A stretch of 64,000 nucleotides of DNA from Burkholderiales bacterium (GTDB taxonomy: Bacteria > Pseudomonadota > Gammaproteobacteria > Burkholderiales > UBA6910): positions 124,001 to 188,000 of the forward strand of contig BPKG01000005.1 in NCBI GenBank assembly GCA_026005015.1, in the 5' to 3' direction. The notes under the pieces were generated by a model that did no database searches, was not told the origin of the DNA, and saw nothing but the letters and a program-made list of their open reading frames with translations. Positions within the stretch are counted from its first letter, which is position 1; each line of letters begins with the position of its first letter. The position numbers and the translations under genes were made by a program. Shown here piece by piece: positions 7,572-16,408 of the stretch.

Positions 7572-8567
7572 TTATGCGGCTCGACTGCCGAGGGACGGGG
7601 TCTTCTTGAGGCGTTTCTTGCTCAGGGATGAAGGGGGCGACGGGACCCGGGCCGGAGTGGTGTTGCGGCCGGATTCCCGGCCTGCCCGGTCGAAATCGCT
7701 GACCCGTGCAGCAAGTTCCGTGACGAGCTGCGCCAGAGGCTGGAACTCGTCCATGGGATACATGGCGAAAAACTCCACGGGCGGCATGCCGCCCGTGGTG
7801 TGAACGATTCGCAGCGACCCCGCTTCGATCTCGCGGCGGTAGCAGCGCGGCGGCAGGAGGCTCACGCCGATGCCCGCCGTCACGAGGCTGGCGGCCACCG
7901 TCATGGAGTTGCACACGATGATCCTCCGGCAACGCACCTTGTTTTCCTTCATCCAGGACTGGATCCGGGCGTGGTGGTAGGACTGCCGGTTCAGGGTGAT
8001 GAAGGGCCAGGGCTGCAGCTCCCTCGGGGCGACGGTGTCGTCGGGAATTCCCAGTCCCGGGCTCGCCATCCATTCCAGTTGGACGGAGCCGAGCGACTCG
8101 GTGACGTAATGGGTGCCGGGCGGGCGTCCCAGGGCGAATACCACGTCGAGGGAGCCGTTGCGCAGCTTTTCCGTCAGCTCGAAGGACAGGGCGACCTCCA
8201 GCTCCAGCATGACGTTGGGGTAGGTCTCCTGGAGGGTGCGGATGAAGCGGGGAAGCCAGGTGGAGGCGATGATCTCCACCACGCCGACCCGGATCAGGCC
8301 GCTCATCGCCTCGGGCGGGGTGATGCGCCGCTGCATTTCGGCCGTCAGCTCGATGAGCTGTTCCACGTAGGGCACCAGCTCCTTGCCCTTCGGTGTCAGG
8401 CGCGCGGTGCGGTGGGACCGGTCGAACAGCTTCACCCCCAGGGATTGCTCCAGCTCCTGGATGCGCATGGAAACGGTGGATTGGGTGGCGAAGACGCGCT
8501 CGGCGGCGGCGCTGAAGCTGCCGAGCCGTTCGATCCAGTAGAAGGTTTCAAGCTGTTTGATATTCAT
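7572..8567 (-). CDS. LysR-family transcriptional regulator
   Basis: 331 aa. N-terminal winged helix-turn-helix (residues 1-60: FSAAAERVFATQSTVSMRIQELEQSLGVKLFDR), then the two-lobed co-inducer domain (about 90-295; LIRVGVVEIIASTWLP, ASLVTAGIGVSLLP). The last about 35 residues form a basic Ser/Pro-rich tail beyond the usual length. The gene lies 17 bases after an AhpD-like gene in the same direction and just upstream of dctQM, with ATC-N9-GAT boxes near dctQ and dctP. I infer control of the TRAP transporter and the divergent oxygenase genes by an aromatic-type inducer. Confidence 0.92.
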   Translation of the reverse strand: MNIKQLETFYWIERLGSFSAAAERVFATQSTVSMRIQELEQSLGVKLFDRSHRTARLTPKGKELVPYVEQLIELTAEMQRRITPPEAMSGLIRVGVVEIIASTWLPRFIRTLQETYPNVMLELEVALSFELTEKLRNGSLDVVFALGRPPGTHYVTESLGSVQLEWMASPGLGIPDDTVAPRELQPWPFITLNRQSYHHARIQSWMKENKVRCRRIIVCNSMTVAASLVTAGIGVSLLPPRCYRREIEAGSLRIVHTTGGMPPVEFFAMYPMDEFQPLAQLVTELAARVSDFDRAGRESGRNTTPARVPSPPSSLSKKRLKKTPSLGSRAA

Positions 8568-8584
8568 CCGTCGACCTCATGAGC

Positions 8585-9196
8585 TCAGTCGGAACCCGGC
8601 GGGCTCGAGGGCGGCGGATCCCGCTCCTCCATGGCGCCGCGCAGTCCCCGGGACAGGGCATCGGCCAGGGCCTCCTCCTCGATCTCGATTTGCAGGGCGT
8701 TGTTGAACTGGTTGAACAAGTTGCAGATCGAGATCCTGAGGGTCAGCTCGACGATCTGCCGCTCGGTAAAGGCCCGCCTCAATCTCGCGAAGACGTCGTC
8801 CCGGATACCCCAGGCCCGTTCGACGACCAGCCTGGCGTAGTCCCGCACCAGGACGTCGATCTCGTCGAAACCCGGGGGAGAAGGCTCCAGGATCCGTTCC
8901 ACCGCTTCGGGGCGGATGCCCAGATCCACCAGGACGGACCCGTGGTGGGTGATGCAATAGGGGCAGCGATTGATGCGGCTCACCGTGACCACCGCGATCT
9001 CCACGAGCCGACGCGGCAGGCTGCCGCTCCCGCGCCATTCCACCAGCAGCCCGCAGAGGTGACGCAGGGCCGGCGGGGAATGGGCGATGATTCTGACCTG
9101 GTTGCCGAAGCTTCCGTATTCGGCCGTGAACAACCGGTAAAGGGGTTTAAGGTCGTCGGACACCTCTTCGATCGGGACGTCTCGAACGCGGGCCAT
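8585..9196 (-). CDS. AhpD / carboxymuconolactone decarboxylase-like protein
   Basis: 203 aa, helical CMD-fold protein. The catalytic-type CxxC appears in RINRCPYCITHHG (about residue 75), preceded by LVEIAVVTVSRI and followed by the His two residues on, as in AhpD-like peroxidase-related proteins. Such proteins either reduce peroxides through the Cys pair or act in ring-cleavage pathways; the CPYC motif favours the thiol redox type. Start at 9196 is supported by GGGAGAAG just upstream; a longer reading adds 21 unlikely residues. It is the first gene of the AhpD-like/lysR pair and is divergent from the oxygenase operon. Confidence 0.82.
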   Translation of the reverse strand: MARVRDVPIEEVSDDLKPLYRLFTAEYGSFGNQVRIIAHSPPALRHLCGLLVEWRGSGSLPRRLVEIAVVTVSRINRCPYCITHHGSVLVDLGIRPEAVERILEPSPPGFDEIDVLVRDYARLVVERAWGIRDDVFARLRRAFTERQIVELTLRISICNLFNQFNNALQIEIEEEALADALSRGLRGAMEERDPPPSSPPGSD

Positions 9197-9448
9197 GGGT
9201 CTTCTCCCGGTCCATCCAGCGGTTTGAAGATGTCCTGCCCTCCGAGGGGCCGGGCACACCGGCTCGTTTCCAGGGGAGACGGCGGGCGGAGCCGTCAGGC
9301 AGGGCGTGAGTTCAAGATTAATGAATGGAAAATATCAAGAAATATCGCTTTTATCAATAATCGACCCTCACTTATAGTTCGTGCATCCGCCTTCTGCCAA
9401 GAAGGCGGCTCCGTGTCGGATTTTCGATTCCCTTACGAGGAAGGACGG
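9197..9448. promoter_or_regulatory. Divergent promoter region of oxygenase operon and AhpD-like gene
   Basis: 252 bases between divergent genes. The part from about 9309 to 9375 is strikingly AT-rich. It contains the half-site AAATATC twice, ten bases apart (9330-9336 and 9340-9346), identical to the left arm of the LysR-type box before dctP; the second is followed after nine bases by AATAATC, a weak match to the right arm. This fits a control region shared by the LysR regulon, but no full palindrome is present. Confidence 0.45.
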
Positions 9449-10492
9449 ATGGGGCAGGTAGCGGCGGCTTTTCGCTCTCTCGGCGAGGTAGAGGGTATGA
9501 CACAAGCCCGTGAGGATGCCGGGACGAGGAACGCCACCGCCCAACGCCAGGTGCAGGTGCGGGCCATCATGCTGGAGGCGGAGGGCATCGCGAGTTTCGA
9601 GCTGAGGGATCCCCAGGGTGAGACGTTGCCGGCCTTCACCGCCGGCGCCCACATTGACGTCCATGTCAAACCGGGGTGCGTGCGCCAATACTCCCTGTGC
9701 AACGATCCCAAGGAGCGGCACCGCTACGTCATCGCCGTGCAGCGGGAAAACGACGGGCGCGGCGGTTCACGGGCCCTGCACGAGGACGTCCGAATCGGGG
9801 ACCTCCTGACGATTGCTGGACCGCGCAACCATTTTCCCCTGACCGAAGGGGCCCGGCGCCATTTGCTCATCGCCGGCGGCATCGGCGTCACCCCGATGAT
9901 GGCCATGATCGCGGAGCTCGAGGCCCGGGGCGAGGATTACCGCCTTTATTATTGCACGCGCTCTCGAGAAAAGACGGCGTTCCTCGACCGCCTCGGGCCG
10001 CTGGTCGCGGCCGGCAAGGTGAAGGTCCACCATGACGGCGGAGACCCCGCCCGCGGGCTCGACCTGGGCACGTTGCTGCGCGAATGCGAGCCCGGCACCC
10101 ACCTGTATTACTGCGGCCCCCCGGGTTTCATGGAAGCGGTCAAAACGGCTTCCGCTCACTGGCCGCGGGAGGCCCTGCACTTCGAGTACTTTTCGCCTCC
10201 CGCGGACGCTTCGGCCCCGGGATCCGAGAACCGCCCGTTCCGGATCAGGCTGCTTCGCAGCGGCCGGGAGCTGGAGGTGCCCGCCGACAAGACCATTGTC
10301 GGCGTTCTGCGGGAGAACGACGTCTTCATCGAAACTTCCTGCGAAAACGGGGTTTGCGGAACCTGCCTGACGCGCTACGTCGACGGGGAGCCGGATCATC
10401 GCGACTTCGTCCTGGACGAGGCCGATCGCAAGGAGTTCGTGCTCGTGTGCTGCTCCCGATCTAAGACCCCCGTGCTGGTGCTGGATCTGTAG
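9449..10492 (+). CDS. Rieske oxygenase reductase (VanB-like, FNR + plant-type 2Fe-2S)
   Basis: 347 aa class IA oxygenase reductase: FMN-binding ferredoxin reductase domain first (RQYSLCNDP near residue 75-83), NAD-binding segment HLLIAGGIGVTPMMAM, then a C-terminal [2Fe-2S] domain with Cys298, Cys303, Cys306 (CENGVCGTC) and Cys334. It passes electrons from NADH to the Rieske oxygenase encoded next. The domain order matches vanillate O-demethylase and phthalate dioxygenase reductases. Two starts are possible: 9449 (AGGAAGGACGG upstream) and 9497 (GAGGTAGAGGGT upstream); the first is used. It begins the oxygenase operon. Confidence 0.9.
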   Translation: MGQVAAAFRSLGEVEGMTQAREDAGTRNATAQRQVQVRAIMLEAEGIASFELRDPQGETLPAFTAGAHIDVHVKPGCVRQYSLCNDPKERHRYVIAVQRENDGRGGSRALHEDVRIGDLLTIAGPRNHFPLTEGARRHLLIAGGIGVTPMMAMIAELEARGEDYRLYYCTRSREKTAFLDRLGPLVAAGKVKVHHDGGDPARGLDLGTLLRECEPGTHLYYCGPPGFMEAVKTASAHWPREALHFEYFSPPADASAPGSENRPFRIRLLRSGRELEVPADKTIVGVLRENDVFIETSCENGVCGTCLTRYVDGEPDHRDFVLDEADRKEFVLVCCSRSKTPVLVLDL

Positions 10493-10583
10493 CGCCGGCG
10501 TGGCACGGGGGAGGGCGCCCGGCGGCCGTTGATGTACCCGGTTGAAATCGGAGTGGCTGACTTCGCAAGAGGAGTTGAAACTC

Positions 10584-11702
10584 ATGGAATCGTATCAGTA
10601 CGTCAAGGATTGTTGGTACGTCGCCGGGCTGTCCCACGAATTCAAGCCGGAGACGCTGACGGGGCACAAGATCGCGGGCCAGCCGCTGGTCATCTGGCGG
10701 ACCAGGACGGGCAAAGTGGTCGCTTTCGACAATCGTTGCTGCCACAAGCGATTTCCCCTGTCCGAGGGGCGCCTGCTGGAAAACGGTCTGCTCGAATGCG
10801 CCTATCACGGGCTCTGCTATGACGAACAGGGCAGGTGCGTGAAGATCCCGTCCCATCCCGACGGGCATATACCGCCCCAGGCCAGGCTCCGTCCCTTTCC
10901 GGTGATCGAGCAGGATGGCCTGGTGTGGGTCTGGACCGGCAACCCGGAACGCGCCGCCCTGTTCCAGCCGCCGCGCACCCCGGAAGTCGCCGACCCGGCC
11001 TGGGAATCGATCGATTCCGGACCGATGCACGTTCCGGCGAACTACTTGTTGCTGATCGAGAACCTGCTCGACATCACCCATTTCTATCCGCTGCACGACG
11101 GCAACATCGGCGACTACGCCAACAGTCTCTTGCCGATCGAGTTGGTGGAGGGGGAGATCGGAGGCTACCGTTTCGTGAAGACGATCCGCCGTGCCAGCAA
11201 CTACGTCCAGCCGCCCTATTTCGTCGACTGGTTCCATTACGAGGTGGTCGACCGGGAGCACACCCACTGCATGCTGAGCCCGGGCCTGACGCGGGTGGAG
11301 TTGCGGGTGGCGCCTCCGGGAAAGCTGGGCACCGGCATGGACCGGGGATACGTGCTGTTGCACACCCATACGCCAGTGGACGACCGCAATCACGTGTGGC
11401 GCTGGTGCGTGAATTGCCGCGCCGACCATATGTCCCGCGGCGATCCCGCCAGGTCGGCGGCCCGGCGCATCGCCGAGATGTTCCCGGACGTGGTCGCCCA
11501 GGATCGCTGGGCCCTCGAGAAGCAGCAGCAGATGTTCGACTATCCCGACGACGGATATTCGGAGCTGTTCCTGAAGTCCGACAAGGCGCTGCGTCGGGCC
11601 CGCCAGGTGCTGGCCCAGATGCAACACGAGGAGATCCTGGCGGCGAGAGGCAAGGCAGCGGCCTCTTCGATGGGCGCGCCGGCGCTGACGAAGCAAGGAT
11701 AG
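10584..11702 (+). CDS. Rieske non-heme iron oxygenase alpha subunit (VanA-like)
   Basis: 372 aa. The Rieske cluster ligands are Cys52-x-His54 and Cys72-x-x-His75 (NRCCHK and CAYHGL). The mononuclear iron site is Asp163, His166 and His171 in IENLLDITHFYPLH. The overall length and the C-terminal ALEKQQQMF segment follow vanillate O-demethylase-type monooxygenases that hydroxylate or O-demethylate an aromatic acid. Start 10584 has AGAGGAG ten bases upstream; an upstream Met adds 14 residues. It lies 91 bases behind its reductase and ahead of a CoA-transferase. The substrate cannot be read from sequence. Confidence 0.9.
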   Translation: MESYQYVKDCWYVAGLSHEFKPETLTGHKIAGQPLVIWRTRTGKVVAFDNRCCHKRFPLSEGRLLENGLLECAYHGLCYDEQGRCVKIPSHPDGHIPPQARLRPFPVIEQDGLVWVWTGNPERAALFQPPRTPEVADPAWESIDSGPMHVPANYLLLIENLLDITHFYPLHDGNIGDYANSLLPIELVEGEIGGYRFVKTIRRASNYVQPPYFVDWFHYEVVDREHTHCMLSPGLTRVELRVAPPGKLGTGMDRGYVLLHTHTPVDDRNHVWRWCVNCRADHMSRGDPARSAARRIAEMFPDVVAQDRWALEKQQQMFDYPDDGYSELFLKSDKALRRARQVLAQMQHEEILAARGKAAASSMGAPALTKQG

Positions 11703-11788
11703 AATGTGATCGCCCGAGCGGGTCCGCTCCCGAGGAGGCGGAGGGCGGGCGGCGGGGCACGCCTTGACGAAAAAGCGTGGGAGGGCTC

Positions 11789-12970
11789 GTGTCGATTCAC
11801 AAACCGTTGGCGGGGTTGAAAGTCCTGGAGTTCGGCCAGATCGCAGCCGGCCCCTTCGCTGGGTCCCTGCTCGCCGACCTGGGCGCCGACGTGGTGAAGG
11901 TGGAGCGTCCCGACGGCGGCGACGGCATGCGGGCGTGGCCGCCCCTGTCCGCCGGGCCGGAAGGGATCGCGTTCAGCGAGAATTTCGCCTCCTTGAACCG
12001 CAACAAACGCAGCCTCGCCGCCGACCTGAAAAGCGAAACGGACGTCGCCCGCCTGCGCCGGCTGGCGGCCCGAGCGGACGTGGTGATCGAGAATTTCCGC
12101 CCCGGCGTGCTGGTCCGTCTTGGCCTCGGTTACGAAACGCTCAAGGCGGACAACCCAGGCCTGGTCTATTGCTCCATCTCGGGCTACGGCCAGAGGGGGC
12201 CCTACGCGGAAAAGGGCGCCTTCGACGTCACCATCCAGGCGGTGAGCGGAGTGATGAGCGTGACCGGGGAGGAAGGAGGGCCGCCGGTCAAGTGCGGGGT
12301 ACCCATCGGCGATTTCTGCGCCGGGCTCTACGCCGCCTATACCATCCTGGCCGCCCTGGTGCGCCGCAGGGAAACGGGCAGAGGCGCCTTCATCGACTGC
12401 TCCATGGTGGGAAGCCTAATCGGTGTGGCTGCCCTGCAGACTAGCGAATACTTCGGCACCGGCAAACCCCCCCGCCGCCTGGGCTCGGCCCACCCCCGCA
12501 ACGCGCCCTACCAGGCGTTCCGCGCCAAGGACGACTACTTCGTCATCGCCGCCGGCAACGACAAGCTGTGGTGGGAGGTATGCGAGGCGGTCGGCAAGCC
12601 CGATCTCGCCCACGATCCCCGCTTCAAGAGCCAGGAGCTGCGGGCGCGGAACCAGGCGGCGCTGGTCTCGATCCTGCAGCCCCTGTTCGCCTGCCGCACG
12701 GCGGCCGAATGGCTCGAGGAGATGGACCGGCGCGGCGTGCCCTGCGCCCCCATCAACGACTACGCCCAGATCCTGTCCGATCCCCATATCAAAGCCATGG
12801 ACCTGGTGCAGCCGCTTACTTTGCCGAACGGGGTCCGCACCCGGACGACGGCCTACCCCGTCTTTCTTTCCGACTACGCTTTCGAGATCTCCCGGCCGCC
12901 GCCGTTGCTAGGCGAACACAGCGACGAGGTCTGCCGCGACTGGCTCGAAGAGGTCGTTAAGCGGGTTTGA
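11789..12970 (+). CDS. CaiB/BaiF CoA-transferase family protein
   Basis: 393 aa class III CoA-transferase (GLKVLEFGQIAAGPFAGSLLADLGADVVKVERP at the N-terminus; ISGYGQRGPYAEKGAFDVTIQAVSG with the catalytic Asp in the middle). It moves CoA between carboxylic acids and would activate or recycle an intermediate of the pathway fed by the Rieske oxygenase. GTG at 11789 is preferred because GGGAGGG is upstream; a GTG four codons earlier is possible. Its last 14 bases overlap the convergent hemerythrin gene. The related gene at 13720-14901 is a different branch of the family. Confidence 0.9.
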   Translation: MSIHKPLAGLKVLEFGQIAAGPFAGSLLADLGADVVKVERPDGGDGMRAWPPLSAGPEGIAFSENFASLNRNKRSLAADLKSETDVARLRRLAARADVVIENFRPGVLVRLGLGYETLKADNPGLVYCSISGYGQRGPYAEKGAFDVTIQAVSGVMSVTGEEGGPPVKCGVPIGDFCAGLYAAYTILAALVRRRETGRGAFIDCSMVGSLIGVAALQTSEYFGTGKPPRRLGSAHPRNAPYQAFRAKDDYFVIAAGNDKLWWEVCEAVGKPDLAHDPRFKSQELRARNQAALVSILQPLFACRTAAEWLEEMDRRGVPCAPINDYAQILSDPHIKAMDLVQPLTLPNGVRTRTTAYPVFLSDYAFEISRPPPLLGEHSDEVCRDWLEEVVKRV

Positions 12971-13535
12971 CGTCTTTGCCGCGCTTCGGCGGTGGGGGTG
13001 TCAGGACGGCGATCTGCCCCAGAAGCTCGCGCAGCGGCCGGGTTCGCGATTCCGACGTGGCGCCTGTCGCTTCCGTCGCCGCCTTCACTCGGGCCCAGGC
13101 GGCGTCGTCGAGAGTCCTTTCCGCCGCCGGGAAGAGCGTGCTCTCCTCCTCGCTCATGTGCCGGCGCAGGTCGTCGATCAGCGCGCGGGCCATGGAGGCG
13201 GCCAGTTCGCGCGGAAGCTGAGGATGCTGCCCGCTCCAGAACAGGACCGTGCGCAGACGCTCGGCGCGCGCCTCCAGGTCCGAGTGCTCGGCTGCGATCG
13301 CCTCCGCCGACGGGGTGACGGGCGCATTGGCCTGCCCCAGCGCCTTGTAGACAGCTGCCTCCACCGGGCGATGGACCGTCTTAGGGAATTCGGCAACGTA
13401 GCGAAGGGCCGCGTCCGCCAGGTAGGGATCGAATCTGCCCCCCCGGCCGAAGTCCTCGACCGCGTTCTCGATCACCTGCAGGACCGCGCGCATGTGCGCG
13501 TGCTGTTTTCTGAGCGTGTCCAGAATTTCGGCCAT
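12957..13535 (-). CDS. Hemerythrin HHE-domain protein
   Basis: 192 aa, mostly helical. His/Glu positions of a hemerythrin-like di-iron site are visible: LRKQHAHM near the N-terminus, VHRPVEAAVY about residue 55, AEHSDLEAR about 85 and RHMSEEESTLFP about 127. Such cytoplasmic proteins bind O2 or NO or store iron. The start at 13535 has GGAGG five bases upstream; Met four codons earlier does not. It converges on the CaiB gene with a 14-base overlap, so it is not part of that operon. Confidence 0.85.
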   Translation of the reverse strand: MAEILDTLRKQHAHMRAVLQVIENAVEDFGRGGRFDPYLADAALRYVAEFPKTVHRPVEAAVYKALGQANAPVTPSAEAIAAEHSDLEARAERLRTVLFWSGQHPQLPRELAASMARALIDDLRRHMSEEESTLFPAAERTLDDAAWARVKAATEATGATSESRTRPLRELLGQIAVLTPPPPKRGKDVKPA

Positions 13536-13719
13536 CCCAGCCTCCATCGGGAAAACGGTTTCCTTATACCGCTCAGCGCCGGCGGAGGATTTGATCTAGC
13601 TCAACCTTTCTTGCCGGCCGGGGCGGGCGCTCGCGCCCCATGGATCCCCACCCCATCCGGGGCGAAGGCCTGATGTCCTCCGGCGGCGTCTACAGGGCGG
13701 CGCTCACGGGCCAAGCGGG

Positions 13720-14901
13720 CTAGATGACGCCGGCATCGCGCAACCCCTCGATCTCCGTCCCGGTGAAGCCGGCCTCGGCCAGGACCTCCTCGCTGTGCTC
13801 GCCGGGTTGCGGTGCCGGTCGTTCGACCGAAAACGCGAAATCGGTGAGGTGCAAAGGGCAGGCGAACTGGACCGGCCGCCCGCCGACGTCGCGCACGATC
13901 ATGCCGCGGGCGTTGAAGTGGGGATCGGCGAGGGCCTCCTCCAGGGTGAGCACGGGGGACACGCAGCAGTCGACGTGGCGGAAGCGCTCGACCCAGTGGG
14001 CGAAGGGCCGGGAGGCGAAGATTGCAGTCAGCTCGGCCTTGACCCGGGCGCGTTCCTCAGGATCATCCGGCATCTGCTTGAGCTTCAAGTCGGGGCGCGA
14101 CAGCGCTTCGCACAGCCGGTCCCAGAACTTGCGCTCCAGCGCCCCCACCGCCACGTAGCGCCCGTCGGCGGTCGGGTACACGTTGTAGCAGGGCAGCGCG
14201 CCGCTGATCGTGTCCTCGCCCCGGGGCACGGTGCGTCCCCGGCTGAGCAAGGCGAGCATGGGAAAGACGGCGTGGGCCAGCACCGCGTCGGTCATGGAGG
14301 CGTCCACCAGCCGGCCGCGGCCGCTCGTGCGCGCGTCCAAGAGCGCCGCCAGGATCCCGGTGGCCCCCATGAGGGCGCCGCCGAGCATGTCGGCGATCTG
14401 CAGGTTGGGGATCACCGGGGCGCCTCCCGCGGGGCCGATCTGGTCCAGCACCCCGGCATAGCCCAGGTAGTTGACGTCGTGACCGGCCAGGTCCCGGTAT
14501 GGTCCGTCCTGGCCGAAGCCGGTGATGGCGCAATAGACGAGCTTCGGGTTCGCTGCCGCGAGCTGCGGGTAGCCTACCCCGAGGCGCTCCATGACCCCCG
14601 GACGGAAGCTTTCCACCACCACGTCGGCCCCTCGCGCCAGGCGCAGGAAGGCCTCGCGCCCGCGGGGATGCTTCAGGTCGAGCCGCAGGGCTCGCTTGTT
14701 GCGGTTGAGCAGCGTGAAGAAGGAGGAGGTTTCGCCCGGCGCGGCGTTGAAGCTACGCGCATAGTCGCCCTGCTGCGGGTCCTCCACCTTGACCACGTCG
14801 GCCCCCAGGTCGGCCAGATGGAGGGTGCACAGGGGCCCCGGCAAAAGGCGGGTCAAGTCCAGCACCCGCACGCCGGCGAGGGGTTTGGGGCGGGAAGTCA
14901 T
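13720..14901 (-). CDS. CaiB-family protein, alpha-methylacyl-CoA racemase-like
   Basis: 393 aa. The N-terminus (LAGVRVLDLTRLLPGPLCTL) and the segment GFGQDGPYRDLAGHDVNYLGYAG, containing the His-Asp pair used by alpha-methylacyl-CoA racemase, place it nearer to racemases than to formyl-CoA transferases. The likely reaction is epimerisation of 2-methylacyl-CoA esters. Start ATG at 14901 is the natural family start; a longer reading upstream has no ribosome-binding site and would run into the SirB2 gene. Downstream of and co-directional with SirB2. Confidence 0.88.
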   Translation of the reverse strand: MTSRPKPLAGVRVLDLTRLLPGPLCTLHLADLGADVVKVEDPQQGDYARSFNAAPGETSSFFTLLNRNKRALRLDLKHPRGREAFLRLARGADVVVESFRPGVMERLGVGYPQLAAANPKLVYCAITGFGQDGPYRDLAGHDVNYLGYAGVLDQIGPAGGAPVIPNLQIADMLGGALMGATGILAALLDARTSGRGRLVDASMTDAVLAHAVFPMLALLSRGRTVPRGEDTISGALPCYNVYPTADGRYVAVGALERKFWDRLCEALSRPDLKLKQMPDDPEERARVKAELTAIFASRPFAHWVERFRHVDCCVSPVLTLEEALADPHFNARGMIVRDVGGRPVQFACPLHLTDFAFSVERPAPQPGEHSEEVLAEAGFTGTEIEGLRDAGVI

Positions 14902-14939
14902 TGGGTCGATTCTTCGCGCCTTAACATTTCGGTTCAGAA

Positions 14940-15329
14940 CTACAGCCACGCCGCGGCCGGATTGGTGCTCTTGGTGATCGCCACCGCCACGATGTAGAGG
15001 AACACGACCTGGGCCGCGATCCAAGCGATCACCCGGTCGCGCTTGGTCTCGCCGTGCTTCAGCCCGTACATCCCGAGCAGGATATAGAGAATCAGTGCCA
15101 CCACTTTGGCGGTCACCCAGCCGGCGACGAACGGGTACTGGGCGATCATGATGGAGAGGGTGACGCCGGCGGCGAGGAGCACGGTGTCATTCACGTGGGG
15201 GACGATCCTGACCCATCGCCGGTTAAGCATCGGCGAGTCGACGATCATCCACAGCCCCCTCACGAAGAACAGCCCGTAGCTCGCCACCGCGCAGGCCACG
15301 TGCAGATGTTTAATCCAGGTGTAGGCCAT
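14940..15329 (-). CDS. SirB2-family membrane protein
   Basis: 129 aa, four membrane helices covering almost the whole protein. The N-terminal YTWIKHLHVACAVASYGLFFVRG pattern with two early His residues matches the SirB2 family, small inner-membrane proteins of unresolved biochemical role (historically linked to invasion-gene regulation in enterics). It lies 38 bases upstream of the racemase-like gene in the same direction. No special features. Confidence 0.85.
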   Translation of the reverse strand: MAYTWIKHLHVACAVASYGLFFVRGLWMIVDSPMLNRRWVRIVPHVNDTVLLAAGVTLSIMIAQYPFVAGWVTAKVVALILYILLGMYGLKHGETKRDRVIAWIAAQVVFLYIVAVAITKSTNPAAAWL

Positions 15330-15526
15330 CGCTGGTTCGGATCACGGAACAGGAAGGCGGGATGCCGGGTTCGATTTCGATATGGTTCGAGCGGCACTCC
15401 CGCGGAGCATCCGGCGAAGCATTATCGTCGGCCGGCGCCGCCCCTGGCAACCGGGCGAACCTCCCGCCTCCCTCGGCGAAACAGGCGGGCTTGGCGGGGG
15501 GACCGGGGTATGATTTCCTTCGTCTT

Positions 15527-16408
15527 ATGCCCCTGCCCGTGGAAAGATCCGCCGAAATCCTCGAGTTTCCCCGGTCGCCGGACGAGCCGGCGGCCCGGGA
15601 GGAAGAGGCTCGCCCGAACCGCGCGCCCATCGCCTGGTTCCTGGCGGGCTCTGCCCTGCTGCACGCGGCGGCTTTGCTGTTTCCGGTGCCCCTGATCCAC
15701 GACGAGGTGCGGCTTCCCGCGGTGCTCACGCCCCTCACGGTAACCGTGGCGCCCGTGCCGGAAGCGGATAGCACCGATGAGCCCCGCCCGGAGCCGGAAA
15801 TCGAGCCGAAGGCGCCCCCGGTTTCCTCCCGCGCCCCGGTACGGCTCCGGGCTGAAGCGGCTCCGACGCCTCGGTTGTCTCCGCCGGCAACCGCCCCTTC
15901 GGCCCCGGCCCGCGACGCGCCGCCCGAAGCCCTGCGGGCCGATCCGCCCCAAATTCCCCAGGCCGATCCGCCACCTCCTTCCGGTGCCAGCGCGCCTGCG
16001 CCCGGGACGGTCCCGGCGGTTGAACCGCAGGTCTCGCGGCCGGTCCCGCTGGAGACGACCCCAGGGGGCGCGCCGGAGAAAACGCCGGGCTCCGCCCGCC
16101 GGGCGGCCCCGGAGACCACGCCGCCCAGTTACACGGCGGATTACCTGCGCAATCCGCCGCCCGAGTACCCCCTGTCCGCGCGGCGGCTCGGACAGGAAGG
16201 GTGGGTGGTATTGCGGGTGAAGGTGGATGCGTCCGGCGCCCCGGCGGAAGTCCAGCTGGCGAGAAGCTCGGGCGTTATATCCTTGGATCAGGCCGCCCTG
16301 GAGGCGGTGCGGCGCTGGACCTTCGTTCCCGCCCGCCGGGGGGAAGAGGTCGTGGCGGCCTGGGTGGAGGTGCCGATCCGGTTCCAACTTCGTGACGCCA
16401 GGAAATGA
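15527..16408 (+). CDS. TonB-family protein, first gene of a three-gene operon
   Basis: 293 aa. Membrane anchor at about residues 35-55 (PIAWFLAGSALLHAAALLF), a Pro/Ala-rich spacer of about 150 residues, and a C-terminal TonB domain with NPPPEYPLSARRLGQEG and SSGVISLDQAALEAVRRW. The start at Met 15527 lacks a clear ribosome-binding site; the frame is open upstream, so the N-terminus is uncertain. Its stop overlaps the lipoprotein gene as ATGA, followed one base later by the TIR-like gene. An envelope-energy role is expected; no receptor is nearby. Confidence 0.8.
   Translation: MPLPVERSAEILEFPRSPDEPAAREEEARPNRAPIAWFLAGSALLHAAALLFPVPLIHDEVRLPAVLTPLTVTVAPVPEADSTDEPRPEPEIEPKAPPVSSRAPVRLRAEAAPTPRLSPPATAPSAPARDAPPEALRADPPQIPQADPPPPSGASAPAPGTVPAVEPQVSRPVPLETTPGGAPEKTPGSARRAAPETTPPSYTADYLRNPPPEYPLSARRLGQEGWVVLRVKVDASGAPAEVQLARSSGVISLDQAALEAVRRWTFVPARRGEEVVAAWVEVPIRFQLRDARK

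Noticed and set aside
15491-15514. Promoter TTGGCG...TATGAT before the TonB operon
   Set aside because: Spacer is only 12 bases, too short for sigma70.
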